From: Streptomyces sp. NBC_00690
GTDB lineage: Bacteria; Actinomycetota; Actinomycetes; Streptomycetales; Streptomycetaceae
Assembly (NCBI RefSeq): GCF_036226685.1
Contig: NZ_CP109009.1
Coordinates: 3,906,001 to 3,970,000 of the forward strand
Length of the DNA stretch: 64,000 nucleotides
Direction: 5' to 3'
The notes below the pieces were generated by a model. It was not told where the DNA came from. It worked only from the letters and a program-made list of their open reading frames with translations, and did no database searches. Of the stretch, positions 26,568 to 34,118 are shown piece by piece (within the stretch, counting starts at the first letter, position 1; every line of letters starts with the position of its first letter). Made by a program: the position numbers and the translations under genes.

Positions 26568-26623
26568 GAGAAACCGGACGAGAACCGGACGAGAACCAGC
26601 TGAGAACCGGCTAAGAACCGGCT
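26568..26623. repeat. Five 11-bp tandem units
   Basis: Units of the form GAGAACCGGAC/GAGAACCGGCT run from 26568 (the first has one extra A) to 26623, starting 7 bases after the murQ stop. Confidence 0.8.
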
Positions 26624-26699
26624 GAAGCAGCCACCACGCGGGCCCATAGAGAACACCGCGCCATGAAGAACACCGTGCACGAAGGCAGACACAGAGAAC

Positions 26700-26745
26700 C
26701 GGAGCGCACGGAGCACACGGAGCACACGGAGAGCACGGAGAACAC
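26700..26745. repeat. ACGGAGCAC 9-bp tandem array
   Basis: About five imperfect copies of CGGAGCACA (variants GCGC, GAGCAC, GAACAC) in noncoding DNA. Confidence 0.7.
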
Positions 26746-26902
26746 ACCGTTCGTGCAGGAAGGATTCGCGGCGCCCGAAAACCGGTCGTGCCCCTGGCCC
26801 CTCGGCCCCACCCGAGGCCCCGGCACCACCCTAGGGTCGCCCTCCGCCTTCCTCGCACACCGAGGGAACAGCGCGCAGCAGTACCCCCACCGTGCCCGTA
26901 TC

Positions 26903-27952
26903 TCAGCCGCCGACAGCGTCCAGCGCCTCGACGAGCCGGCGAGCGCGGGTGTCGTCCCGCAAGAGGGCTTCCACCAGGGGCCCGGTTCCACTGTCGGACG
27001 CGGCTGCGTCGAGGTACTTCCCGACGGCCCGGGAATCCTCCGCCCCGAGGGCGAACCTCTCCGATTCGTCACGATCGATCGCCGACCACACCGAGGCGTA
27101 GTCGACACCCATCTCATGGAGTCGTCGACCGCCCGCGTACCGGGTGTCCAGGAGGTTTGCGCCGGCCAGCCCCTCGGCCGCCAGATGCGGGTAGTGCACG
27201 GCCACTTCATGGGTTGCGAGGACGGCCAGCAGCAGGTGTTCGGTGCGCTGTTCATCGTGGCCGAGCCACTTGACGTGTACCTCGGCCTCCATCTTCACCC
27301 AGGCGATCGGGGTGGAGGACCAGTTGACCCCGGCGGATATGACCAGCCACCGCTTGAAGAACCCGAGGCTCCGATAGGCGCGGTGCCCCAACAGGCCGTC
27401 GCGGGTCTTCCACAGCATCAGGTCGAGGCCGTCATCGGGGTCGGGCTCCGCGCCGTCGAGGAGGGCGATGACGGCGGCGGGGGTGGTGCCGCAGATCCGC
27501 AGCGCCTCGGCGGCCCGGCTCTGTTCGTCCTGGAGTACGGCCCGTAGGAGCATGATCGTGGTCAGTTTCTTCGCACGTTGCTGTACGGCCGTGGCCATGG
27601 CGGTGTCGACAGCTCGTCGGGCGGCACCGGTCAGTTGGACGCCCTTGGCCGCGTGCTCGCCCAGCGCGACCTGGATGTCCACGCTCCGGGCGATGTCGTC
27701 GGTGCTCGTCCAGGCGTCGGCGCGGCCCGCCCGGTCGCGCAGCAGACTGAGCATGACGGTCTTGGTGACCCGTGCGTCGGCCAGCGCGCGCCTGGCGGTG
27801 GAGCCCTCGTCGGTGAGGGCGGCCAGGAGTTGTTCCGTACCGATGGGACCTTCGTCGTCACGGGCGCCCCGGGCGGCGCCGAGGACTCCGGCGGTGCTCC
27901 AGTCGGGTTCGACGACGGTCGGCGTCGGGCTCTGGCCCGGGTGGCTGGTCAT
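26903..27952 (-). CDS. Clp N-terminal-domain protein without ATPase
   Basis: A 349-residue protein. Two Clp-N repeat motifs are visible, GPIGTEQLLAALTDEGSTARRALADA near residues 33-58 and QRTEHLLLAVLATHEVAVHYPHLAAEGL near 240, with further helices of the same sort between. Clp-N repeats bind adaptor or substrate for ClpC/ClpA unfoldases. No Walker motifs are present, so it is a stand-alone recognition or sensor protein rather than an unfoldase. ATG at 27952 (MTSHPGQSP) is chosen; the frame upstream is leader. Divergent from a secreted-protein gene. Confidence 0.8.
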   Translation of the reverse strand: MTSHPGQSPTPTVVEPDWSTAGVLGAARGARDDEGPIGTEQLLAALTDEGSTARRALADARVTKTVMLSLLRDRAGRADAWTSTDDIARSVDIQVALGEHAAKGVQLTGAARRAVDTAMATAVQQRAKKLTTIMLLRAVLQDEQSRAAEALRICGTTPAAVIALLDGAEPDPDDGLDLMLWKTRDGLLGHRAYRSLGFFKRWLVISAGVNWSSTPIAWVKMEAEVHVKWLGHDEQRTEHLLLAVLATHEVAVHYPHLAAEGLAGANLLDTRYAGGRRLHEMGVDYASVWSAIDRDESERFALGAEDSRAVGKYLDAAASDSGTGPLVEALLRDDTRARRLVEALDAVGG

Positions 27953-28231
27953 GGGCCCACCATGCCCGAAGAGGGTGCATATGGCATCGACTGCGAGGTG
28001 GAGCCCCGGCGTTCTCATTGGTCGTGGTGGACCGGCCCAAAGAGCACCCAAAGAGGGTTGCGCAATCCGGCCATGTCATGCCGGGGCGGCGATCGGAGGG
28101 CCCGAGGACGACGGGTCCAGACACGGGCTGCAAGCGGGTGCCCGCATTTCCCTGCGCAGGGCAACCATATGACCCTCTCCCAGGTCAGACGGGCGACAAC
28201 ACATGATCGACCGGCACCAGCCCGACATCTG

Positions 28232-29836
28232 ATGGGGAAGCTCTTGAGACGGATCACCGCGGCGTGCGGCACAGCCCTCGCCATTTCCGCCACCACGCTG
28301 ATAGCGGCGCCGACCGCACAGGCGGCCGAGGTGGATCTGAAGTCGAGCACCTGGAGCAGCCAGTCCGACAGCAAGGTGCACGTCGGTTTCGAGCAGCACG
28401 ACACCACGTACCGCCCGGAGGACGTGACGATCCGCATCCGGAAGAACGGCAGCGAGGACGTCCTGTCGAGTCTCAAGCTCCAGAACACGGACAGTTGCTC
28501 CGTGACCTACGACTGCTGGGACATGCACTTCTCCACCGGGGCGGTCACCCTTCCGGACATGGGCGTCTACACGCTCGACGTGGTCGTCCGGGAAGGGCAG
28601 CAGAACGAGTTGGTCGACCGTGACAACGGGGTCTTCAACTACGTCCTCGACCCGAAGCTGACCGTCGAGCCCGAGCGCCCCTGGGTCTCCTTCGACACCC
28701 GGACCGTGCAGGTGTCGGGCAGCCTGGTCGCCAAGGACCCGAACACCCTGGCGGTCAAGCCGTTCCCGGGGGCGACCGTCAGCAGCCGCCAGCAGTTCCA
28801 CGGCGACCCGAAGCGCATCCGTACGGATGAGAACGGTCGTTTCACCGCCCGGTACGACGCCTCGCACCCCACCGACATGACCCTCAGCTACTACATCGAC
28901 AGCGCGAGCGAGCAGGTCGTCCTGCCACTTCGGCAACAGGCGTTGAAGATCGCGCTGACCACGCAGACCGGGACGATCTCGGCGCCGTACGGAAGCGATG
29001 TGCCGGTGCGCGGCACCGTGAAGCGCATCGCCGATGACGGCCGTGAGAAGCCGCTGGAGGGCGCGGCGGTCACGATCGCCGGACAGCAGACCGTCCAGAC
29101 CCAGAGGGACGGGTCCTTCGCGGGCGCGCTCTCCGTGACGCAGAAGACGACGGCCCGGGTCACGGCGTCCCTCGACGGCTGGTTCACCCCGCTGAACCAG
29201 ACCTTCGCCGAGGTGGCCAAGCCGAAGAACACCACGACGTTCAGCCCGGTCTCTGCCAGCGTGGACAAGTACCGCAAGGTGACGTTCAGCGGAAAGCTGG
29301 GCGTCACGGAAGGTTCGTACCCCGCGGGGACGACGGCGACCATCACCATGGAGCACTCGACGGACGGGCGTACCTGGAAGAGCACCGGGACCTTCACCGC
29401 CCCGTACGGGAGCGCCTTCCGCCAGAGCCCGCCGCAGAAGGCCACCGGCAGCGGTCATTGGCGTCTGCACCACACGCGCTCGGGGGTGACCAGCAAGCCG
29501 GACAAGCTCGGCCGCAAGTCCACCATGGTGTGGAACGAGGACTTCACCCCTGAGGGCGTCCGCAAGGGGGCGACGATCACTGCCAAGGGGGGTCTGGTGC
29601 AGTACTCGGGCTCCACCTGGAAGCCGTACGCGGGTCAGACCGTCCGTATCTACTTCAAGCCGGCCACCCGCGGCGGGGCATGGCGACAGCTGGGGACGGT
29701 CAAGACGCTGTCGAGCGGCAACTTCAGCAGGCAGTTCTCGGCCGTGCAGGACGGCACCTGGCAGGTGCGGTACGTGGACACGGCCAGCACGCACTACGCG
29801 GACAACGGCCGTGAGGACTTCATCGACGTCCGCTAG
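28232..29836 (+). CDS. Secreted beta-rich protein of unknown function
   Basis: About 534 residues. The N-terminus MGKLLRRITAACGTALAIS, then AATTLIAAPTAQA-type residues, is a signal peptide with cleavage likely after AQA (before AEVDLKSS). The mature part is Ser/Thr- and Lys-rich and seems to be several immunoglobulin/CnaB-like beta domains, each with phrases such as VQVSGSLVAKD, VPVRGTVKRI and VTFSGKLGVTEG, and ending in a domain with TVRIYFKPATRGGAWRQLG. The two Cys in DSCSVTYDCWD may form a disulfide. A TTG at 28244 with GGGGAAG upstream is a credible alternative start. No enzyme motif is seen. Confidence 0.75.
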   Translation: MGKLLRRITAACGTALAISATTLIAAPTAQAAEVDLKSSTWSSQSDSKVHVGFEQHDTTYRPEDVTIRIRKNGSEDVLSSLKLQNTDSCSVTYDCWDMHFSTGAVTLPDMGVYTLDVVVREGQQNELVDRDNGVFNYVLDPKLTVEPERPWVSFDTRTVQVSGSLVAKDPNTLAVKPFPGATVSSRQQFHGDPKRIRTDENGRFTARYDASHPTDMTLSYYIDSASEQVVLPLRQQALKIALTTQTGTISAPYGSDVPVRGTVKRIADDGREKPLEGAAVTIAGQQTVQTQRDGSFAGALSVTQKTTARVTASLDGWFTPLNQTFAEVAKPKNTTTFSPVSASVDKYRKVTFSGKLGVTEGSYPAGTTATITMEHSTDGRTWKSTGTFTAPYGSAFRQSPPQKATGSGHWRLHHTRSGVTSKPDKLGRKSTMVWNEDFTPEGVRKGATITAKGGLVQYSGSTWKPYAGQTVRIYFKPATRGGAWRQLGTVKTLSSGNFSRQFSAVQDGTWQVRYVDTASTHYADNGREDFIDVR

Positions 29837-29880
29837 GCAGCGGCAGCAGCAGACCCGACCAAGCTCTCGTACGAGGTGCA

Positions 29881-29913
29881 CCGCCCGCGGCCGTTTCCAC
29901 AGGCCGCGGGCGG
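29881..29913. terminator. Hairpin terminator
   Basis: A perfect 12-bp stem CCGCCCGCGGCC against GGCCGCGGGCGG with a 9-base loop, 44 bases after the secreted-protein stop. Confidence 0.8.
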
Positions 29914-30027
29914 ATGTCCGGGCGGGTCCACCCGGTGCGCAGCGCTCCGGCTCAACTGCCCGGTGCTCGGCGCTCAGGGGTGGCCGCTCGGCGCGCAGTA
30001 CTCCGGTTCAGCGCGCAGTGCTCCGGC

Positions 30028-30435
30028 TCAACCCAGGGACGCCGTCAGGTCCACCTCGATCAGCTGTCCCGGGTAGCCGAGTTGGGCCACGCCCAGAAGG
30101 GTGCTCGCCGTGGTGAAGGCGGGGGCGAGCACGGAGTCGTTGAGGCGGAACCAGGCCGCCGCCAGCACCTCCGCATCGGCACTCGCCACATAGATCACCG
30201 ATCGAACGACGTCCTGCGGGGTGGCGTCCACCGCGGTGAGGGCAGCCACGGCATTGGCCGCGACCTGGTCGATCTGGGCGTTGAGGTCGGCCTCTCCCAC
30301 CAGTTCGCCGGCCGGATCCAGGGGGCATTGCCCGGCCAGATATGCGGTCCGGCCCGCTTCGACGACGGTGATGTGGTGGTAGCCGGGGGTCGGGTGGAGA
30401 TTGTCAGGGTTGATTCGGGTGATGCGTGCAGTCAT
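30028..30435 (-). CDS. RidA-family protein
   Basis: A 135-residue member of the RidA/YjgF family of small trimeric enzymes that hydrolyse reactive enamines and imines from PLP enzymes. Visible family features are HITVVEAGRTAYLAGQCPLDPAGELV near residues 20-46, QIDQVAANAVAALTAVDATPQDVVRSVIYVASADA, and the C-terminal LGVAQLGYPGQLIEVDLTASL. The conserved Arg of classical RidA (Arg105) appears replaced by Leu-Gly in LLGVAQLGY, so it belongs to a divergent subgroup. ATG at 30435. Confidence 0.85.
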   Translation of the reverse strand: MTARITRINPDNLHPTPGYHHITVVEAGRTAYLAGQCPLDPAGELVGEADLNAQIDQVAANAVAALTAVDATPQDVVRSVIYVASADAEVLAAAWFRLNDSVLAPAFTTASTLLGVAQLGYPGQLIEVDLTASLG

Positions 30436-30524
30436 GGTCCGAGTCTCATCGAAAAGCGGAGGGGGCGCACCGGGATTTCGCTCCCGGCTCGCCCCCGCGT
30501 CCGCCTCCGTATATCGGCGGTCGA

Positions 30525-30740
30525 TCAGCCCCTGACCTGGTGGAGTACGACAGCGAGTCTCATCGCCGTATCCAGATTGCACCGCCCCAGATCGACCAGG
30601 GGGTAGGGGTCATCGCTGGCGAGCGAAATGGGGTCGACGCGAAGCGACGGCAATGTCACTCCCATTTCCCTCAGTTCGGTCCTCAACTGTTCGATGACCT
30701 CCTCGGCCGCCCGTAGGCGCTCCGCCGATTGCGTTGTCAC
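30525..30740 (-). CDS. Small conserved hypothetical protein
   Basis: A 71-residue protein with a helical N-terminus (SAERLRAAEEVIEQLRTELREMG) and a short tail PYPLVDLGRCNLDTAMRLAVVL. I recall similar small proteins in many Streptomyces genomes; no function is known. The GTG at 30740 has GAAGGG upstream and lies just after an AT-richer, promoter-like stretch. Confidence 0.65.
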   Translation of the reverse strand: MTTQSAERLRAAEEVIEQLRTELREMGVTLPSLRVDPISLASDDPYPLVDLGRCNLDTAMRLAVVLHQVRG

Positions 30741-31021
30741 AGGCCCTTCACCTCCACGCCGTGGTCGCGACTTACGTACACAGCGTGTCCAAGAACTGCC
30801 CCGCCTGAACAAGGACAATCCAGCCCTAATAGTCCTACTATTTGGCGGGCGAGTCGGCGCCGGGCCAGGGCTGCTCACGACGGCCTACGCGGGTGTGCCG
30901 GAAGCCGGTCCCGACGCTGGGAGCTTGAGCTTCGAGTCACGGAGATCGCGTTTGGCGCCGGTCGGGCCAGGGCAGCCAGTCATCGGATCTCGGGCCCACC
31001 GGGATTTGAGCCCCGAGCCGC

Positions 31022-31054
31022 AAGCCCTCTTTTCAAGGAACGGGAGGAGGGCTT
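31022..31054. terminator. Inverted repeat, possible terminator
   Basis: AAGCCCTC and GAGGGCTT form an 8-bp stem around a 17-base loop in noncoding DNA. Which gene it serves is unclear. Confidence 0.4.
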
Positions 31055-31167
31055 CAACCCACCCACCCACCCCAGCAGTTGACTCCGGGCTACCGGTTTG
31101 CCACAGAGCGTCATAAGGCTCTAGCGTGCCCACAGCGGCACGACTTCCGTGCCCTCAGCACGAAACA

Positions 31168-31201
31168 ACCCCCGCCAGGCGCTAGCAACACCTGCGGGGG
31201 T
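31168..31201 (+). promoter_or_regulatory. Leader hairpin upstream of the HTH/zinc-ribbon gene
   Basis: ACCCCCGC(C)AGG pairs with CCTGCGGGGGT, an 11-bp stem with one bulged C and an 11-base loop, 39 bases before the ATG at 31241. It could be an attenuator or protect the transcript. Confidence 0.45.
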
Positions 31202-31240
31202 CTGACCAAACAAGATCACAAGACCAGAAGAGTGATCCAG

Positions 31241-32089
31241 ATGGCTGACGCCAAGCTTAGTGCTGGCCCGTCCCAAGTGCACGCCCACACCCACCCGATG
31301 GCCAATCCGGGCTACGGAAAGCGCTCAGCGCCGAACCAACTAGCGCCCACCAAGCAGACGTTCGCCCACCTCCCCCGTCGGGAGGCCGCCGTCGCCGCCT
31401 ACATCGACCGGCTGGCGGACGGCTCGGACATCTCCGTCAAGACCCTCGCCAAGGTCCTCCCGTACGGGCAGTGCGCCTTGCGTACGGCTCTCAACCGCCT
31501 GGCCCGCGCGGGCCACTTACGCCGTGGTCGCGAACACCTCAAGGGCTCGAACAGCGCCCGCTGGGTCACCCGTACCTGGTTCTCGCGCACCGCACGGGAA
31601 GACAGTTGGTGGACCGCCTTCGCCGGTGGGGAGCTTCGGGAGGACGATCCGCCCCGGCCCACCCGGTCACGGGCCCTGATCCTGCTGGCAGCCCTGGGCC
31701 GTACGGCTCCCGCGCTCTCCCTGTCGGCGGCGGAGTGCGCCTCCCTGGAGCCGCTGGTGTCCCAGTGGTTCACCCGTGGCGCCACGGAAGCCGAGGTGCT
31801 GCGGGCGCTGACCACGGGGTTGCCCGACCCGATCCACAGCCCGGCGGCCCTCACCCGCAACCGACTGCTGCACAAGATCCCCCTGGCGACCCCGGCACCC
31901 CCGCCCGCCCTACGCATCCTGGAGTGCGACACCTGCGGCGCGCCCGGACGCCCACAGGCGCTGCCTGGTGGCACCTGTGCCTCTTGCCGAGGAGAACGCG
32001 CCCCCTCCACGAACCCCGCCGCCCTGCCACCGTCCCGGGTGCACGCCCACGCCCAACTGGCCCGCAGATCCGCCAGGGCCACACGTTGA
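31241..32089 (+). CDS. Winged-helix DNA-binding protein with zinc ribbon
   Basis: A 282-residue protein. The segment DGSDISVKTLAKVLPYGQCALRTALNRLARAGHLRRGRE (about residues 65-105) is a winged helix-turn-helix; the middle is helical (LSAAECASLEPLVSQWFTRGATEAEVLRAL); the C-terminus has CDTCGAPGRPQALPGGTCASCRG, a four-cysteine zinc ribbon. Similar proteins are widespread in Streptomyces, some, as I recall, near integrated elements. The tRNA-like fragment upstream fits that, but no integrase is present. ATG at 31241. Function unknown; probably a regulator or replication-accessory protein. Confidence 0.7.
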   Translation: MADAKLSAGPSQVHAHTHPMANPGYGKRSAPNQLAPTKQTFAHLPRREAAVAAYIDRLADGSDISVKTLAKVLPYGQCALRTALNRLARAGHLRRGREHLKGSNSARWVTRTWFSRTAREDSWWTAFAGGELREDDPPRPTRSRALILLAALGRTAPALSLSAAECASLEPLVSQWFTRGATEAEVLRALTTGLPDPIHSPAALTRNRLLHKIPLATPAPPPALRILECDTCGAPGRPQALPGGTCASCRGERAPSTNPAALPPSRVHAHAQLARRSARATR

Positions 32090-32108
32090 CGTGCGCTGGA
32101 CCCGATCG

Positions 32109-33635
32109 TCAGGAGAACCCCGGTGTGAGCGGATTGCTGGGCCCCGGGAGCGTTCCGGTGCGCTCCGGCTCCGACGGGGAGGGACAGTTCAGATTGCTCG
32201 CCGGCAGCCGGCCGGACACCAGATAGGCATTGGCCGCGGTCTCGGCGCAGACATTGCCGCTGAGGTCGTACACGCCGTGCCCCTCACCCTCGTCGACCGT
32301 CACCAGACGCGAACCCTTGAGCGCCTTGTGCATGGCGATCCCCGTCGACAAGGGGGTCTGGGAGTCCCACTCGTTGTGGAGGATCAGCGCACTGCCCCCG
32401 TGGTTGATCTTGGTGGCCGGCTCGATCGCCTTGGTCCAGAACGCACAGGGGGAGACATTGGAGGGGTGGTCCCCGTACAGCGGATAGCGACCTGCGTCGT
32501 GGTACGCGTCCCGTCGATAGGTCTGGGGGTCGCGCGGCCAACTGCGGCTGTCCCCGCACAACAGGGCGTACAGGGCCGCCACCGCATTGTCCGACACCGG
32601 CTTCAACTCGGGCAGCGCCGGTACGGGTTCACCCTCCGCAGCCCGCTTCAGATCGGCCATGTACCCCGCACCAATGCGGGGCGAGAAGAACGTACCGCGG
32701 AACAGATCGCGGATGTCCGCACCGGTCAGGGAGTGCTCGCCCCAGACGATGGGCTCGCGGTCCGCCCGGTCCACCAGCCCCCAGAAGGTCCTGATCACCT
32801 CGTCGCGGGTGTCCCCGAGCCGATAGGTGGTGTGGCGCTCGGCGGTCCACTCCGCCCACCGCTGGAAGGCGGGCTCGGCCTCCGACGCCCACTTCTGGAA
32901 GGTGCCCCGCCAGATGAGTTCGGGGTCGATGGCGCTGTCCAGGACGAACCGATCGGTACGCCGGGGGAACAACTGCCCGTAGACCGCGCCCAGATAGGTG
33001 CCGTACGAGTAGCCGAAGTAGGAGATCTTCTGCTCGCCCAGTACGGCCCGGATGATGTCCATGTCCCGCGCGGTGTTGCGGGTGGTGGTGTAGCGCATCC
33101 GGTCGCTGGACTCGGTGCGGCACTTGCTCGCGATGGTGCGCGCCCATGCCACCTGCTGGGAGAACGCCTTCTCGCGGAAGGGCCTGAGCCACTTCCGCTC
33201 GTCCTCGGTGGTGCGACAGCTCAAGGGGGAACTCTGGCCGACGCCCCGCGGGTCGAAGCCGATCAGGTCATACCGGTCGGTGACCGACTTGGGCATGGCG
33301 GTCGTCATCTCGAGCGGCATGCCCAACCCACCGGCACCGGGCCCACCGGGGTTGAGCAGCAGCACTCCACGGCGCTTGACCGGGTCTCCCGCGGTGAGCC
33401 GCGATATCTCCAGATCGATCGCCCTGCCGCCGGGCGTCTGGTAGTCGAGCGGCACTTCGATTGTCGCGCACTGGAAGTCGGGAGTGGTGTCGGCACAGGA
33501 CTGCCACACCGGGGTCTGGCGGATGTACCGGTCCAGCGCGCTGGCCGCACTGGCCGGTTCCACGGAGTAGAGCGCAGGGGCGAGCGTCGCAAGCACGGTG
33601 ACCGCGATCAGTGGCACCAGCCGCTGTGCACGCAT
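32109..33635 (-). CDS. Secreted alpha/beta hydrolase, tripeptidyl-aminopeptidase type
   Basis: A 508-residue exported enzyme. A signal peptide (MRAQRLVPLIAVTVLATLAP, cleaved near ASA) precedes an alpha/beta-hydrolase core. LLLNPGGPGAGG is the oxyanion loop; the nucleophile elbow is YFGYSYGTYLGA; LILHNEWDSQTPL carries the acid Asp and EGEGHGVYDL the His, in the TAP-like C-terminal domain. Relatives (Tap/SlpD/SlpE) remove N-terminal tripeptides from extracellular substrates or mature secreted proteins. AAGGAC precedes the ATG. A paralogue follows at 34119-35756 on the same strand. Confidence 0.88.
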   Translation of the reverse strand: MRAQRLVPLIAVTVLATLAPALYSVEPASAASALDRYIRQTPVWQSCADTTPDFQCATIEVPLDYQTPGGRAIDLEISRLTAGDPVKRRGVLLLNPGGPGAGGLGMPLEMTTAMPKSVTDRYDLIGFDPRGVGQSSPLSCRTTEDERKWLRPFREKAFSQQVAWARTIASKCRTESSDRMRYTTTRNTARDMDIIRAVLGEQKISYFGYSYGTYLGAVYGQLFPRRTDRFVLDSAIDPELIWRGTFQKWASEAEPAFQRWAEWTAERHTTYRLGDTRDEVIRTFWGLVDRADREPIVWGEHSLTGADIRDLFRGTFFSPRIGAGYMADLKRAAEGEPVPALPELKPVSDNAVAALYALLCGDSRSWPRDPQTYRRDAYHDAGRYPLYGDHPSNVSPCAFWTKAIEPATKINHGGSALILHNEWDSQTPLSTGIAMHKALKGSRLVTVDEGEGHGVYDLSGNVCAETAANAYLVSGRLPASNLNCPSPSEPERTGTLPGPSNPLTPGFS

Positions 33636-34118
33636 GGAAAGTCCTTCCGATCTCGGCCCGGCGAATGGGCTGGCATGACTTTGCCGTGTCGGACCGTCCG
33701 ACGGAAAGCCCCACTTGTGTGTGCCAGCGGCATGCACAGGGCTCCGAAGAGCTGTCCGACTCGCCCCACGGTGGTACCGGATTCCCCCCGTACGCATCCG
33801 ACTCCACCGACAGACCACGCCTTTTACCGGAAACCGCGCACTGTTCGGACGGACCGTCAGGAGCTCTGCCGGCCCCCGGCAGCGGATGGCGAAACGGGCC
33901 TGTGACCTTTCCCACCCTCGGGGCCGGTGTGATTTCGTACACCTTTGCCGCCGATGGTCGGGGCCGAGCACCGGTACGGCCACCCGTGCCGTTCCTTCAC
34001 CTGCCCGACACCTCTGCTGACGGTGCCGCTCGAACGAACCCTCTGCTGAGGGTGCCGCTCGAACCAACCCCCTCCCCGGCGCACGGCCTTGCGGATCACG
34101 AGCGCCGGGGGAAGGACC
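33636..34118. other. Intergenic region between the two hydrolase paralogues
   Basis: About 480 bases. It contains the promoter region of the first hydrolase and the 29-bp tandem duplication at 34011-34068. No credible gene. Confidence 0.5.
34011..34068. repeat. 29-bp tandem duplication
   Basis: Two adjacent 29-bp copies (34011-34039 and 34040-34068) beginning CCTCTGCTGA and ending CGAAC(G/C)AAC, differing at two positions. Confidence 0.8.

Larger units (their letters stand above)
26562..26902. other. Intergenic region with two tandem-repeat arrays
   Basis: About 340 bases between convergent murQ and the Clp-N gene. It contains two short tandem arrays listed separately. No credible gene or clear hairpin terminator was found. 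Confidence 0.5.
30741..31240. other. Intergenic region with a tRNA-like fragment
   Basis: About 500 bases. At roughly 30990-31020 the sequence CCGGGATTTGAGCCCCG, read on the minus strand, resembles a tRNA T-arm with a CTCAAAT loop, followed by TGGGCCC like an acceptor strand, but one stem pair fails and no anticodon arm is found. It may be a decayed attachment site. Two hairpins listed separately follow. Confidence 0.35.

Noticed and set aside
26547..26858. 103-codon frame on the minus strand behind murQ
   Set aside because: Low-complexity product (repeated CSPCAPCAP) from the tandem-repeat arrays; no ribosome site or homologous motif.
30990..31020. Possible tRNA gene on the minus strand
   Set aside because: Only a T-arm-like part exists, with a mispaired stem and no D or anticodon arm; kept only as a fragment.
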